From the NCBI RefSeq assembly GCF_001421505.1, contig NZ_LMKL01000004.1, positions 507,003 to 571,002 of the forward strand: 64,000 nt of DNA, written 5' to 3'. Of the stretch, positions 18,661 to 28,370 are shown in pieces (positions within the stretch are counted from its first letter, which is position 1; each line of letters opens with the position of its first letter). The translations under genes were made by a program, and so were the position numbers. A model generated the notes under the pieces. The model saw only the letters and a program-made list of their open reading frames with translations, was not told the origin of the DNA and made no database searches. This stretch comes from Sphingomonas sp. Leaf17 (GTDB lineage: Bacteria; Pseudomonadota; Alphaproteobacteria; Sphingomonadales; Sphingomonadaceae).

Positions 18661-20210
18661 CAGGCCGCCTCCACCGGCATTTCGAGGCGGGGAAACGCCG
18701 CCGTCGGAGCGGCCAGCCGAAACCCACTGGCAACCTGTGCCGCGTACCAGCCCGCATCGTCGATCGCCGCATGATCGCGGACCGTGACGCCCAGCAGATC
18801 AAGGACGTGCCCCGCCCCCTTCGGCACCACCGGCAGGATGATGATCGCCAATTGCCGGATCGCGCGAACCAGTGTTCCTAGAACGGCATGCATCCGGTCG
18901 GGGTCGGTCTTGCGCAGGCTCCACGGTGCCTGAACGTCGATATACTGGTTGCAGGCATGGACACCGCGCATCCACGCCTCGATCCCGTGGTTGAGGGACA
19001 GGTCGTCGAACCCGGCGCGAAACGCGGCACCGGCGGCGGTGACGTCGGCGAGCAAGGCGGCGTCGGCGGGATCGCCCCGACCGGCCTCCGGCAAGGCGCC
19101 CTCAAGGTTCTTGGCGATGAACGACAAGGTGCGCTGCGCGAGGTTGCCGAAGCTGTTGGCCAGTTCGGCATTGACCCGTGTTACAATGGCTTCCGCCGAA
19201 TAGCTGCCGTCCTGCCCGAAGCTGACATCGCGCAGCAGGAAATAACGCAACGCATCGACTCCGAAGGCGCGGGCCAGATCGCCGGGATCGACGACGTTGC
19301 CCAGCGATTTCGACATTTTTTCTCCGCGATGCAGCAGGAAGCCGTGCCCGAACACTGTCTTGGGCAGCGCGATGTTCGCCGACATCAGAAACGCCGGCCA
19401 GTACACGGCATGAAAGCGGACGATATCCTTGCCGATCAGATGGACGTCGGCCGGCCAGAACCGCCAGTCGTCGGACTGGTCGGGATAGCCGAGGCCGGTC
19501 AGGTAATTGGTCAGTGCATCGACCCAGACATACATGACATGCCCGTCGCTGCCCGGCACCGGCACGCCCCAGTCGAAGCTGGTCCGCGACACCGACAGGT
19601 CGGACAGGCCGCCCTCGACGAAACGGATCACCTCGTTCCGGCGTCCTTCGGGACGAATGAAGTCGGGATTGGCCGCGAAATAGTCGAGCAGCGGCTGCTG
19701 ATATTTCGACAGGCGGAAGAACCAGCTTTCCTCCGCGGTCCATTCGACGAGCGTGCCCTGTGGCGACAGCTTCGTGCCGTCCTCGGCCGTCACGACTTCC
19801 TTTTCGTCGTAGAACGCCTCGTCACGGACGGAATACCAGCCCTCGTAGCGGCTGAGATACAGGTCGCCACTGGCCTCCATCGCCTGCCAGATCGCCTGGC
19901 TGGCCCGATGGTGGTCGGGTTCGGTCGTGCGGATGAACCGGTCATAGGAAATGTCGAGATCGTCGCACATTGCCCGGAAATATCCTGACATTTCGGCGGC
20001 AAGATCCTCGACCGTCCGGTCAAGTCCACGCGCGGTCTGCACCATCTTCAGCCCGTGCTCGTCGGTTCCCGTCTGGAACCGCACGTCGCGACCGGCCTGA
20101 CGCTGGAACCGCGCAATGGCATCGGCCGCAATCGCCTCGTAAGCGTGGCCGATATGCGGGCGTCCGTTGGGATAGCTGATCGCGGTGGTGATATAAAAAG
20201 GTTCGCCCAT
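18660..20210 (-). CDS. metG: Methionyl-tRNA synthetase
   Basis: Class I synthetase, 516 residues. HIGH at 19-22 (GRPHIGHAYEA) and KMSKSLG near residue 296. The connective peptide around YSVRDEAFYDEKE lacks the cysteine zinc knuckles of the E. coli type, and the C-terminal tRNA-binding domain is absent, so it is the shorter form common in alphaproteobacteria. It is followed by tatD (1-base overlap) and preceded by holB with a 23-base gap. Confidence 0.97.
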   Translation of the reverse strand: MGEPFYITTAISYPNGRPHIGHAYEAIAADAIARFQRQAGRDVRFQTGTDEHGLKMVQTARGLDRTVEDLAAEMSGYFRAMCDDLDISYDRFIRTTEPDHHRASQAIWQAMEASGDLYLSRYEGWYSVRDEAFYDEKEVVTAEDGTKLSPQGTLVEWTAEESWFFRLSKYQQPLLDYFAANPDFIRPEGRRNEVIRFVEGGLSDLSVSRTSFDWGVPVPGSDGHVMYVWVDALTNYLTGLGYPDQSDDWRFWPADVHLIGKDIVRFHAVYWPAFLMSANIALPKTVFGHGFLLHRGEKMSKSLGNVVDPGDLARAFGVDALRYFLLRDVSFGQDGSYSAEAIVTRVNAELANSFGNLAQRTLSFIAKNLEGALPEAGRGDPADAALLADVTAAGAAFRAGFDDLSLNHGIEAWMRGVHACNQYIDVQAPWSLRKTDPDRMHAVLGTLVRAIRQLAIIILPVVPKGAGHVLDLLGVTVRDHAAIDDAGWYAAQVASGFRLAAPTAAFPRLEMPVEAA

Positions 20211-20233
20211 GCCCGCGCTCCTAGAACATCCGG

Positions 20234-21226
20234 TCAGCGAGGTGAAGCACCCGCAAGCCGCGCGAGGATACCGGCCATCTCGAACACGGTTCCCTGCGCA
20301 TCGAGCGACAGGCCAAGCGCCGCGCCGGCCAGATCCCGCGCCTCCGCCTGGGCGTCCAGCGCGATCTTCAGCGCCGGTCCCTGCCGTGTACGGGCCGCAT
20401 GGGCGATATAGCTCGGCACACGATCGAGAAACGCTTCATAACGGGGGTGCGCCGCCTTCAGCGCCAGCGACCGGGCCAGCCTGACGCGCTCGCCATTGCC
20501 GGGGTCGCCGCTGGTCGCAATGCGGTCGATCGCGTCGTCCATCGCCGGGATATCCAGCCCGGCGAAGCGCAGCGCGCGGCCCGGCGCGCCATCGCCCGCG
20601 CGGACCAGCGCCGCGACCTCGTCCGGCCCGGCATCCGGGCTGTGCGCGCGAATCGCGGCGGCGACGTCATCGTCACGCAGCGCCTCGAACCGCAACAGGC
20701 GGCACCGTGACCGGATCGTCGGCAGCAGCCGGCCCGGGGCGTGGCTGACCAGCAGGAAGATCGTGCCCGCCGGGGGTTCTTCGAGGTTCTTCAGCAGGGC
20801 ATTCGCGCCGCCGCGCTCCAGATCGTCGATCGAATCGATCAGGACGACCCGGCGCGGGCCGAGCGACGGCGTGGTCGCGAACAGCGGCTGCAACGCCCGG
20901 ACCTGCGCGATGGTGATACTGCGTGCGATATCCTGATCGGGTTTTTCGGCGTCCTTCGGCAACCGGGACATGACGCGGAAATCGGGGTGGGTGCCCGCGT
21001 CGAACAGACTGCGGATCGGATGGCCCTCCGGCACGGCAAAGCCATCCGGCAACGGCACGTCCGGTTTTCCCGCCTCCGCCAGCAGGCGCAGCGCCGCGCT
21101 GTGCGCGAAGCGCGCCTTGCCGACGCCCTGCGGACCAGAAAACAGCCAGGCGTGGTGCAGCGATCCGCTCCGCATCGCCGCCAGAAAAGCATCATGCGCG
21201 GCGGCATTGCCGAAGACTTCGGTCAT
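20234..21226 (-). CDS. holB: DNA polymerase III delta' subunit
   Basis: Clamp-loader subunit, 330 residues. AAA+ fold with LFSGPQGVGKARFAH near residue 30, the sensor region LIDSIDDL, NALLKNLEEPPAGTIFLLVSHAP and RSRCRLL. Delta' does not hydrolyse ATP in E. coli; the loop here ends GKAR rather than GKT/S, in keeping with a non-hydrolysing subunit. Overlaps tmk by 4 bases. Confidence 0.93.
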   Translation of the reverse strand: MTEVFGNAAAHDAFLAAMRSGSLHHAWLFSGPQGVGKARFAHSAALRLLAEAGKPDVPLPDGFAVPEGHPIRSLFDAGTHPDFRVMSRLPKDAEKPDQDIARSITIAQVRALQPLFATTPSLGPRRVVLIDSIDDLERGGANALLKNLEEPPAGTIFLLVSHAPGRLLPTIRSRCRLLRFEALRDDDVAAAIRAHSPDAGPDEVAALVRAGDGAPGRALRFAGLDIPAMDDAIDRIATSGDPGNGERVRLARSLALKAAHPRYEAFLDRVPSYIAHAARTRQGPALKIALDAQAEARDLAGAALGLSLDAQGTVFEMAGILARLAGASPR

Positions 21227-21846
21227 GGCAGCAGGTCGGCGAGACCCGCCATGATGTCGGCGGTGACATGCGCCGCCGGACGGCTGGCGTCGATCAGCCG
21301 CACCCGGTCGCGGTCGTCGCGCGCGATCCGCTCGAAACCTTGCGCCACGGCCAGATGAAACCCCTCCCCCCGCGCGGCGAACCGGTCGGCAGCGGCACCG
21401 TCACGCGCCGTCGCGCGTGCCACCCCCTGCTCGACCGGCAGACCCAGCAGGAAGGTGCGATCGGGCATCAGCCCACCGCTGCCGAACCGGTGCAGTGCCA
21501 GGATCGCGTCGTCGTCCACGCCCCCGATCCCCTGATAGGCGCGAGTGGAGTCGACATAGCGATCGGTCAGCACCCAGCGACCAGCGTCCAGCGCGGGGCG
21601 GATGGTCCGCTCCACATGATCCGCGCGCGCGGCGGCGAACAATAACGTCTCCGCCTGCGGACTCCAGCGGGCGACGTCGCCCTGCATCAACAGCGCACGG
21701 ATCGCCTCCGCGCCATCGCTGCCACCCGGTTCGCGCGTGATGACGACCACGATGCCGCGCGCCTCCAAAGCCATGGCGAGCGCGCGAACCTGCGTCGACT
21801 TGCCGGCCCCCTCCCCGCCCTCCAGCGAGATGAAGCGGCCGATCAC
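21223..21846 (-). CDS. tmk: Thymidylate kinase
   Basis: Phosphorylates dTMP to dTDP. 207 residues, P-loop FISLEGGEGAGKSTQ at 6-20, DR(Y) motif LTDRYVDSTRAYQG near residue 95. The order dac-tmk-holB is the usual alphaproteobacterial arrangement; both ends overlap neighbours by 4 bases. Confidence 0.96.
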   Translation of the reverse strand: MIGRFISLEGGEGAGKSTQVRALAMALEARGIVVVITREPGGSDGAEAIRALLMQGDVARWSPQAETLLFAAARADHVERTIRPALDAGRWVLTDRYVDSTRAYQGIGGVDDDAILALHRFGSGGLMPDRTFLLGLPVEQGVARATARDGAAADRFAARGEGFHLAVAQGFERIARDDRDRVRLIDASRPAAHVTADIMAGLADLLP

Positions 21847-23006
21847 CCGAAGAAGGACGTCAGGCCAGACCAGGCGCGGCCGAAGAATCCGGCCGCCGCG
21901 ACATCCTTTTCGGCGACCAGCGGCAGGCGCTGTTCAGGCATGTCGGGCGCACTGACGACCAGATCGGCGATATGCTGCCCCGCCTTGATCGGTGCCTTGA
22001 TCGGCCCGCTATAGACGACCCGGGCCTTGATATCGCTGCCGAGGCCGGCCGGGACCGTCACCGTCAGTGCCTTGGGCGCGATCAGGCCAACGCTGCTCGA
22101 ACTGCCCATCTGGACCTCGGCGGTTTCGACCTTGCGCCCCTTGGCGACCAGCGGCTTGGCCTGCCAGGCGCGAAAGCCCCAGTCCATGAACCGCACCGAT
22201 TCCTCAACCCGCTGGTTCGCGCTGGACAAACCCGCCAGCACCATCACCAGTCGGCGGCCATTCTGTTCGGCCGACCCGGTAAAACCATACCCGGCCTCCT
22301 CGGTATGCCCCGTCTTCAGACCATCGGCACCGGCGACCCGACCCAGCAACGGATCGCGGTTGGCCTGGGTGATCGCGCTGCCGCCCATGGTCTTGCCCCA
22401 GGTGAAATCCCGGCGCGAATAGAACTGCTTGTACAGGGCCGGATGCTGGATGATCGTCGCCGCCGCCAGGTCGGCCAGATCCTTGGCGGTGACATAGGTG
22501 ACACCGTTGTCGGGCCAGCCGTTGGCGGTCCCGAAATGACTGTCCTTCAGGCCCAGTTGCGCCGCCGCCCGGTTCATCCGCTCGGTGAACGCCTGTTCCG
22601 TGCCCGAGATATGCTCGGCCAGCACCACACAGGCGTCGTTGCCGGACAAGGTGACGATGCCGTAGAGCAGATTGGCGACGCTGACATTCTCCCCCGACGA
22701 CAGGAACATCGTCGATCCCGCCTGCGGCCCGTGCCACTTCGCCCAGGTTTCGGGCCGGACCGTGACCATCGTGTCGAGTTTCAGCTCGCCCTTCTTGATC
22801 ATGTCGAACGCGACATAGACCGTCATCATCTTGGCCATCGAGGCGGGCGGCATGCGGCGGTTGGCATCGCGCGCGAACAGCACGGCCCCGGTCGACAGAT
22901 CCTCCATATAGGCGATCGGCGCGGTCGTCTGGAACTGCGGTGCGGCCGCCATGGTCGGACAGGTGGCCATCATGACGGCGAGCGGTGCAGCGATCAGCTT
23001 CTTCAT
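21843..23006 (-). CDS. dac: D-alanyl-D-alanine carboxypeptidase (PBP5/6 family)
   Basis: Periplasmic peptidoglycan-trimming enzyme, 387 residues. Signal peptide in the first 21 residues (APLAVMMATCPTMAAA). Serine-enzyme motifs: SxxK at S56-K59 (PASMAKM), SGN (TLSGNDAC) and KTG (LKTGHTEEAGYG). C-terminal PBP5-like beta domain and an amphipathic end (GFFGRAWSGLTSFFG) that would bind the membrane. rlpA begins 27 bases upstream on the same strand. Confidence 0.95.
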   Translation of the reverse strand: MKKLIAAPLAVMMATCPTMAAAPQFQTTAPIAYMEDLSTGAVLFARDANRRMPPASMAKMMTVYVAFDMIKKGELKLDTMVTVRPETWAKWHGPQAGSTMFLSSGENVSVANLLYGIVTLSGNDACVVLAEHISGTEQAFTERMNRAAAQLGLKDSHFGTANGWPDNGVTYVTAKDLADLAAATIIQHPALYKQFYSRRDFTWGKTMGGSAITQANRDPLLGRVAGADGLKTGHTEEAGYGFTGSAEQNGRRLVMVLAGLSSANQRVEESVRFMDWGFRAWQAKPLVAKGRKVETAEVQMGSSSSVGLIAPKALTVTVPAGLGSDIKARVVYSGPIKAPIKAGQHIADLVVSAPDMPEQRLPLVAEKDVAAAGFFGRAWSGLTSFFG

Positions 23007-23033
23007 GCGAATGTCCGTGAAACGAAGGAAAAC

Positions 23034-23711
23034 TCAATCCCGGGGCAGGATCCGTGCATCGCCATAGCCGCGCCCGACGACCGCGTCACGCGCGCGTTGC
23101 GCCGATCGCGCATCCTCGAACGGACCGAGGATAACGCGGTACAGGGCGCCGTCGCGCCGCACCGACGCGTCGATCCGGTCGGCAAGCGCCTGCGCGCGTG
23201 GCTGGCTGGAAAAGCTGCCGACCTGTACGCTGTACCGGCCGCTCACCGACTTCGGGATGCTTACCGCGGCGGGAGTAATATCCGGCACCAGGGAGCGCGC
23301 CGAAACTGTCGCACCGGAGATCGCCGTCCTCACCCGAACGGACGCGACGGATCGCCGGTCGGTTCCAAGCAGCCGTGCAGCCCCCTGTGACAGATCAATC
23401 AGCCGGTCGTCGCGGTGTGGCCCACGATCATTGACCCGCACGACGATCGACCGCCCCGTGTTCAGATCGGTGACCTCGGCGAGCGACCCAAGCGGCAACG
23501 TCCGGTGCGCGGCGGTGATGCCGCGCGGGTCGAACCGTTCGCCCGACGCGGTCCGGTTGCCGGCCAGTTCCTCGCCATACCAGCTCGACAGACCGGTCGC
23601 CATATAGGCGCCGCCGGATCCGACCCGCAGGCCGGATGCCTGACCATCGCGACCGCCGCTGCACGCGACGAGTGCGAAGGCCAGCGAAAGCGCCTTAACG
23701 CTGGACCGCAT
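23034..23711 (-). CDS. rlpA: RlpA-like lipoprotein with SPOR domain
   Basis: Septal ring lytic transglycosylase family, 225 residues from ATG 23711. Lipobox FALVACSGG at residue 16; double-psi beta-barrel with SWYGEELAGNRTASGERFD and VRVNDRGP; catalytic region RLIDLSQGAARLLG; SPOR domain at about 150-225 for binding denuded glycan at the septum. Upstream mltB overlaps its first 17 bases. An ATG at 23762 would bury the lipobox, so it was rejected. Confidence 0.93.
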   Translation of the reverse strand: MRSSVKALSLAFALVACSGGRDGQASGLRVGSGGAYMATGLSSWYGEELAGNRTASGERFDPRGITAAHRTLPLGSLAEVTDLNTGRSIVVRVNDRGPHRDDRLIDLSQGAARLLGTDRRSVASVRVRTAISGATVSARSLVPDITPAAVSIPKSVSGRYSVQVGSFSSQPRAQALADRIDASVRRDGALYRVILGPFEDARSAQRARDAVVGRGYGDARILPRD

Positions 23712-24762
23712 CGGCCAGCAATCCGACGGACAGCGCGTAGAAATTGGAACAGTTGTAATCAAGGATGACGCGGTAATTGCCGGTCAGCAGATACGCCGTT
23801 GCCTGTGGCCCATCCGGCTCCAGCAGCGTGGCCATCACCCGGTCCGATGGCCAACTGCCGCCTTGCGGCATCATGCCCAGCGCGCGCCATTCACCGATCG
23901 TCCGCCAGCCGCTGTGCCGGGCGAAGACGCGCGGGCAACGTGGCGAAACCAGCCGGTTCTGCACGCTCGATCGGTCGAACGTCGTCGGCACCGACACGGC
24001 CAGTCCCCATGGCTCGCCGGCGCGCCAGCCGGCGTTGACGAAGTAGTTGGCGATCGAGGCCAGCGTGTCGGCCGGACTGTTCCAGATATCCGCACGACCA
24101 TCGCCGTCGCCGTCACGCGCAAGCCGCAGATAGATCGACGGCAGGAACTGCGGATTGCCCATCGCCCCTGCCCAGCTGCCCTTCAGCTGGTCGCGCGGGA
24201 TGCCACGGTCGATGATCTTCAGCGCGGCGATGAACTCGCCGGCGAACAGGTCGCGCCGCCGCCCCTCATAGGCCAGGGTCGCCAGCGAACGCAGCAGATC
24301 GAAGTTGCCGGTGTACGATCCATAATTGGTTTCATGCCCCCAGATCGCGACCATGATCGATTCGGGCACGCCGGTTTCACGCTCGATCCGGCTCAGCCGG
24401 CCGCGCTGCGCCTGATAGGTCGTCCGTCCCCGGCCAATGCGCGCGGCATCGACATGCTGGGCGCGATAGGGCGCGAAATTGGCGATGGCGGTCGAAGGCC
24501 CGGTCGGCCCGCCGCCCGGCTGTGCCCGGTCCAGCTCGATCACCCGCGTGTTCAGCGTCAGCGTCGGAAACACGCTGTCGACCGTGTCAGCCCTTACACC
24601 GGCGGCCAGCGCCTGTTGACGCAGCGTGACGAGATAGGACTGAAATCCCGCCTCGCCCGTCATGCCGGACTGTGCGTGCGCCGGTCCCGCACTCGCCGTC
24701 ATCAGCAGCGCCGCCGCGACGACGCCACGCGCCGTCCTGGTGATTTGAAATGTCCCCCGCAT
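23695..24762 (-). CDS. mltB: Lytic murein transglycosylase B
   Basis: Cleaves peptidoglycan glycan strands, 355 residues from ATG 24762. Signal peptide about 1-30 ending PAHAQ; no lipobox, so soluble or periplasmic. Catalytic glutamate in VAIWGHETNYGSYTGN, and GSWAGAMGNPQFLPSIYL, both diagnostic. Starts the dense minus-strand envelope group mltB-rlpA-dac. The longer frame to 24822 has a poor N-terminus. Confidence 0.93.
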   Translation of the reverse strand: MRGTFQITRTARGVVAAALLMTASAGPAHAQSGMTGEAGFQSYLVTLRQQALAAGVRADTVDSVFPTLTLNTRVIELDRAQPGGGPTGPSTAIANFAPYRAQHVDAARIGRGRTTYQAQRGRLSRIERETGVPESIMVAIWGHETNYGSYTGNFDLLRSLATLAYEGRRRDLFAGEFIAALKIIDRGIPRDQLKGSWAGAMGNPQFLPSIYLRLARDGDGDGRADIWNSPADTLASIANYFVNAGWRAGEPWGLAVSVPTTFDRSSVQNRLVSPRCPRVFARHSGWRTIGEWRALGMMPQGGSWPSDRVMATLLEPDGPQATAYLLTGNYRVILDYNCSNFYALSVGLLADAVQR

Positions 24763-24857
24763 GGTCCGACAGTGCCACAGCAGGCCGATCGGCGGTATCT
24801 CGCATCGTCGCACCCCTTGCACATATGGGCGCGGTCGCTCTAGGAGCGACGCATCGC

Positions 24858-24947
<90 letters not shown>

Positions 24948-25025
24948 CCGCGTCGGCCATCGCCCGGACAATTGTCTGTCCCCGCTTGCCAGCCGCCTCC
25001 GCTTCGCCTAGTCGGACCCTTCGGT

Positions 25026-25102
<77 letters not shown>

Positions 25103-25211
25103 CTATATCGCGAAAGCGACGGATTTCCGCCACTTTGCGTGTGTTTTATTCCGGTCTGTGCACAGAGCTGTAGCACACGCCGGTGACACACGCCGAAAGG
25201 CGAAGACCACT

Positions 25212-27245
25212 GTGTGCAACATCCCCCATGCCCACCGACGTGCCGGCCGCTACACCTTCAGGCGCCGCGTCCATTTCCAAAATCTTATCTCAATCCCGCT
25301 ATCGGTCGCTTTGGGCACCGCCGACCCGAAGGTCGCGCGCACTCGCGCGGCGATCCTGTCGGCGCGCTTCGTACGGGTGAAATCGAGCGTGGAGGCAATG
25401 CTGGAAGAGGGGCGACGCCTGACGGGACCCGAGATCGAGGCGCTCTTCCGTGCGGCTCTAGAAGCTGAACTCACGTCCTACGTCCATAGCGCCTATGAAA
25501 ATGCATCCTGGTCCTCGTCCGTGCCCGAGGTCGCAGCGCAAGAAGCCGAAGCGTACCGGATCATCCGTCGCCCCGACCGTCATCTCGGCCTGACCGATCA
25601 AGACCGCGCCGAACTGGTGCGGCGCGGACTTGGCGCCGACGTCCCGGCGATCGAAGAATATGCGCAGCAGATCCGCGATGTGCTGAGCGATGAGGTGGTC
25701 GCGAAGCGTCTCGAAGCGATACGGGCACCTGTTCACGCCCACACCATCGCTGTCGCCCGGACGCACCTGATCCGCGCTGCGGCAAGCGCCTGCACCCGGG
25801 TCCAGCGCATTTTTGACGACGACATCATGGACGCGGCCGATCCGATCGCCGCGTTGATGGCGGACCTTGGTCCACCGACCAATTTGCCCAACCTGATGCC
25901 GACCAACGACCCGGTGGTCGTTCCGATCACGCCGACGGTCGACAGTCAGTTTCAGGTCTACGACCCGCGTCCGTTTAGCGCCGCAATCGGCGACATACTT
26001 AGCGACCTGAAGACGGACGGCATCTGGAAGGGAGACCTGAAGCAGCAGCGCCGTATTATGGAAACCTTCGCCTGGATCACCGGCGACAAGCCACTTGGCG
26101 CGTATACCCATCTCGATGCGGCGGCATTTAAAAAGGGCATCCAGAAGCTCCCCGCCCGCTTCTACTACGGCTCGCTGACCAAGGGCGCCATGGCACGCCC
26201 CTTCGCAGACGTGATCGCCGAGCTGCCGCCGGTTGCCCCCGCCGATCGGCGCAACCCGAAGACGACGAACCGCGACCTGTCGACGATGGCGACGGTCGCC
26301 AAGCATCTGGCTACAACGTCGTGGAAGCCGCGTATTCCAGGCGCGACCGTGATGGACTTCGGTGCCGGGCGCATCGTGATCAAGGTCGATCCCAACATCG
26401 ACACACGCCCGCCTTGGACAACCGCGCATCTGGAGCATCTCTTCCGCTCTCCGATCTACACGGGCGGCGGTGGCGCGCTAAAACGCCTGCGCGATGATGG
26501 ACCCGGTCGCCATGTCTGGCACGATGCCGCCTATTTCCTACCGTTGTTATGGTTCTACCATCACAGCTGCCGTGAGGAGACTGCGGGGCTTGAGATCGCC
26601 GACGTCACTCTCGACCACGCTGTCCCGCATTTCCACATTCGCGACAATCTGACCCGCGGGCGCGATGGCGAAATGGCGGGCGAGAAGCGCGGTGCGCGGA
26701 ACCGCAGACTTCCTATCCATGCCGAACTGATCCGACTGGGATTCCTGGACTATGTCGAGGCGATCCGGGCTGAAGGACATGTCGCGCTATTCCCCGAGCT
26801 GTACGTCAACGAGGAGAAGCGCGGCGGTGCACATTTCTATGAACGCGCTTGGCAGCACATGGTCGATTACATCGCCGAGCGCCTTCCCCTGCCCGTCAAC
26901 CCCGCAGGCAAGGGTCCGGACATTCATTCCATTCGATCCTTGGGTTCGAGCTTTTACGAGGTCGATGGCGTCAACGAGTTGATGCGTGCGGATGTCATGG
27001 GCCACGCCCGTGAAGGCACCAACGGCAAGCATTATTCGAAGCGCATGGCAACGGAAGGACTCAATGTCGTACTTCACGAACGACGCGGCTTTATTGAGCG
27101 CTACGTCCCGACAATCACACGCGACATCGATCCGCATCCGATACGGCTACTGCCCATGGAGAAGCGTTCCCGGGTCGGTGCTGGAGTAACTCGTAAGCGT
27201 CGCAGCGATGCCGGGACGACCCGGATCGCAGATGGCGGCAACTGA
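25212..27245 (+). CDS. int: Tyrosine recombinase/integrase, first element
   Basis: About 677 residues from GTG 25212 (VCNIPHAHRRAGRYTFRRR). The frame is open further back through the tRNA genes, but nothing before this point is protein-like. N-terminal arm-binding domain (RYTFRRRV...IPLSVALGT, DUF6538-like). C-terminal catalytic domain: Arg in HHSCREETAGLE (about 454), HxxR in HSIRSLG (about 572), and H/Y in GHAREGTNGKHYSKR with the nucleophile Tyr at about 608. It lies next to tRNA-Pro and is expected to act on the 25-base repeats. Related to the second integrase at 60643 (shared RLPIHxELIRLGFxDYV). Confidence 0.92.
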   Translation: MCNIPHAHRRAGRYTFRRRVHFQNLISIPLSVALGTADPKVARTRAAILSARFVRVKSSVEAMLEEGRRLTGPEIEALFRAALEAELTSYVHSAYENASWSSSVPEVAAQEAEAYRIIRRPDRHLGLTDQDRAELVRRGLGADVPAIEEYAQQIRDVLSDEVVAKRLEAIRAPVHAHTIAVARTHLIRAAASACTRVQRIFDDDIMDAADPIAALMADLGPPTNLPNLMPTNDPVVVPITPTVDSQFQVYDPRPFSAAIGDILSDLKTDGIWKGDLKQQRRIMETFAWITGDKPLGAYTHLDAAAFKKGIQKLPARFYYGSLTKGAMARPFADVIAELPPVAPADRRNPKTTNRDLSTMATVAKHLATTSWKPRIPGATVMDFGAGRIVIKVDPNIDTRPPWTTAHLEHLFRSPIYTGGGGALKRLRDDGPGRHVWHDAAYFLPLLWFYHHSCREETAGLEIADVTLDHAVPHFHIRDNLTRGRDGEMAGEKRGARNRRLPIHAELIRLGFLDYVEAIRAEGHVALFPELYVNEEKRGGAHFYERAWQHMVDYIAERLPLPVNPAGKGPDIHSIRSLGSSFYEVDGVNELMRADVMGHAREGTNGKHYSKRMATEGLNVVLHERRGFIERYVPTITRDIDPHPIRLLPMEKRSRVGAGVTRKRRSDAGTTRIADGGN

Positions 27246-27566
27246 TCGGCGGCAAATACTAGCCATGAGAGTTTGCGAACTGTTCGGTACAGGGGAAGAT
27301 GGCGGCGTCAGTAGCGGCATCGTCGTCTTCCAAAATAAGGTAATAGACTCTTTGCAACAACCTTTAAGGCGGAAAATCCGCTTGGCTGCCGGCGCTTAGT
27401 ATCTCGACATAAGTTTGACTTCGGCGCCGGGCATGACACAGACAAGCGGAAATTATTACAGGCGCCTTTTCAGCTGATATGCGAAGATCGACACACGTGC
27501 TTGATTGTTGGTGACGATCTTCGTGTAGTTGCAAGTGCAGGAAAGGGCGAATGACAACCGTCCGCA
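27246..27566. other. Noncoding gap between integrase and relaxase-like gene
   Basis: About 320 bases between the ends of two convergent genes. Locally AT-richer around 27330-27520. I see no credible gene, tRNA or clear terminator; frames here are antisense extensions of the relaxase-like gene. Confidence 0.5.
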
Positions 27567-28283
27567 TCAGGCCATGACCGGCAATGTCGACCATCGAAAG
27601 CCCGCCCGCGCCATGAGGTTTGCCGTCTCGCATCGACGACGCCACGCCGATCCCAGTCGCCGCTGCTGCTCCCACGACCCGATCCACGCCGGGTGGCGTT
27701 GCCCCTTGGCCGCGCCCGACTTCCAATGTCTCGCCGTCACGATCGCATGCGCGTGTGGCGAAACCAGCCAGCGTTTGTCATCGCCCTCCAGTGCGTGGAT
27801 AGCCCAGGCTACCGCGGCGCCTCTGCCGGCCAGTTCTTTATGCAAAAAGCCCGTCAGCATCCAATGCCACCATTTTGGCGACACCGTCTCCGGGATCTGC
27901 AGCATGACATGCCAAGCGCTGACCGCCGTCGGATCCCCGGTCGCGAGCGCCGCCTGATCTGCGTCTTGCCAGATCTGATAGTCCTTGGTCGCCCATAGCG
28001 GCGCGTTTTGGGGCAGCAACAAGCCAGACCCCCGCAACTCATACCGGCGCTCTGCAAACGTCGGCGGCATAGGGCCGAACCGGTCGGCGACGTCCGAGTC
28101 CCGCCAAATATAGGCCACGTTGCAGGTGGCGGTCTTGTACGCCGGCATCCGGTCGATCAGCATCCAGTCCTCGGAAATTGGTCGTACCTTAAAGTCGATC
28201 GCGTCGGCAGGCCGGCGATCGCGGGATGGTGAAGCAAACGATGTGCGACGGGCGTCTGCGAGCTGAGCTTGCGTGATAAGCAT
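27567..28283 (-). CDS. MobA/MobL-like relaxase domain protein
   Basis: 238 residues. It matches the MobA/MobL (MOBQ) relaxase core in order: a Tyr in KTATCNVAYIWRDS (where family members have SAVAAAAYRSG), APLWATKDYQIW then a short helix and VSAWHVMLQIPETVSPK (family: ARExEIALPRELSPE), GRGAAVAWAIHA, and the HUH motif SPHAHAIVTARHW, followed by AWRRRCETAN. It therefore probably nicks DNA at an origin of transfer. It ends soon after the relaxase fold, without helicase or primase domain. ATG 28283 is preceded by AAGGAAAA. An intercistronic hairpin separates it from the gene upstream. Confidence 0.75.
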   Translation of the reverse strand: MLITQAQLADARRTSFASPSRDRRPADAIDFKVRPISEDWMLIDRMPAYKTATCNVAYIWRDSDVADRFGPMPPTFAERRYELRGSGLLLPQNAPLWATKDYQIWQDADQAALATGDPTAVSAWHVMLQIPETVSPKWWHWMLTGFLHKELAGRGAAVAWAIHALEGDDKRWLVSPHAHAIVTARHWKSGAAKGQRHPAWIGSWEQQRRLGSAWRRRCETANLMARAGFRWSTLPVMA

Positions 28284-28300
28284 GCGCTTTTCCTTGAAGC

Positions 28301-28333
28301 GACAACGCCGCCCGGATGAGGGGCGGCGTCGTC
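28301..28333 (-). terminator. Intercistronic hairpin
   Basis: Arms GACAACGCCGCCC (28301-28313) and GGGCGGCGTCGTC (28321-28333), one wobble, 7-base loop. Sits between the end of the 177-residue gene and the relaxase-like gene on the minus strand. No T-run follows, so it may be an attenuator or RNA-stability element rather than a strong terminator. Confidence 0.5.
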
Positions 28334-28370
28334 AGATGTGTCTTGAAATTTTTGGTGTGCTTGCTGAGCG

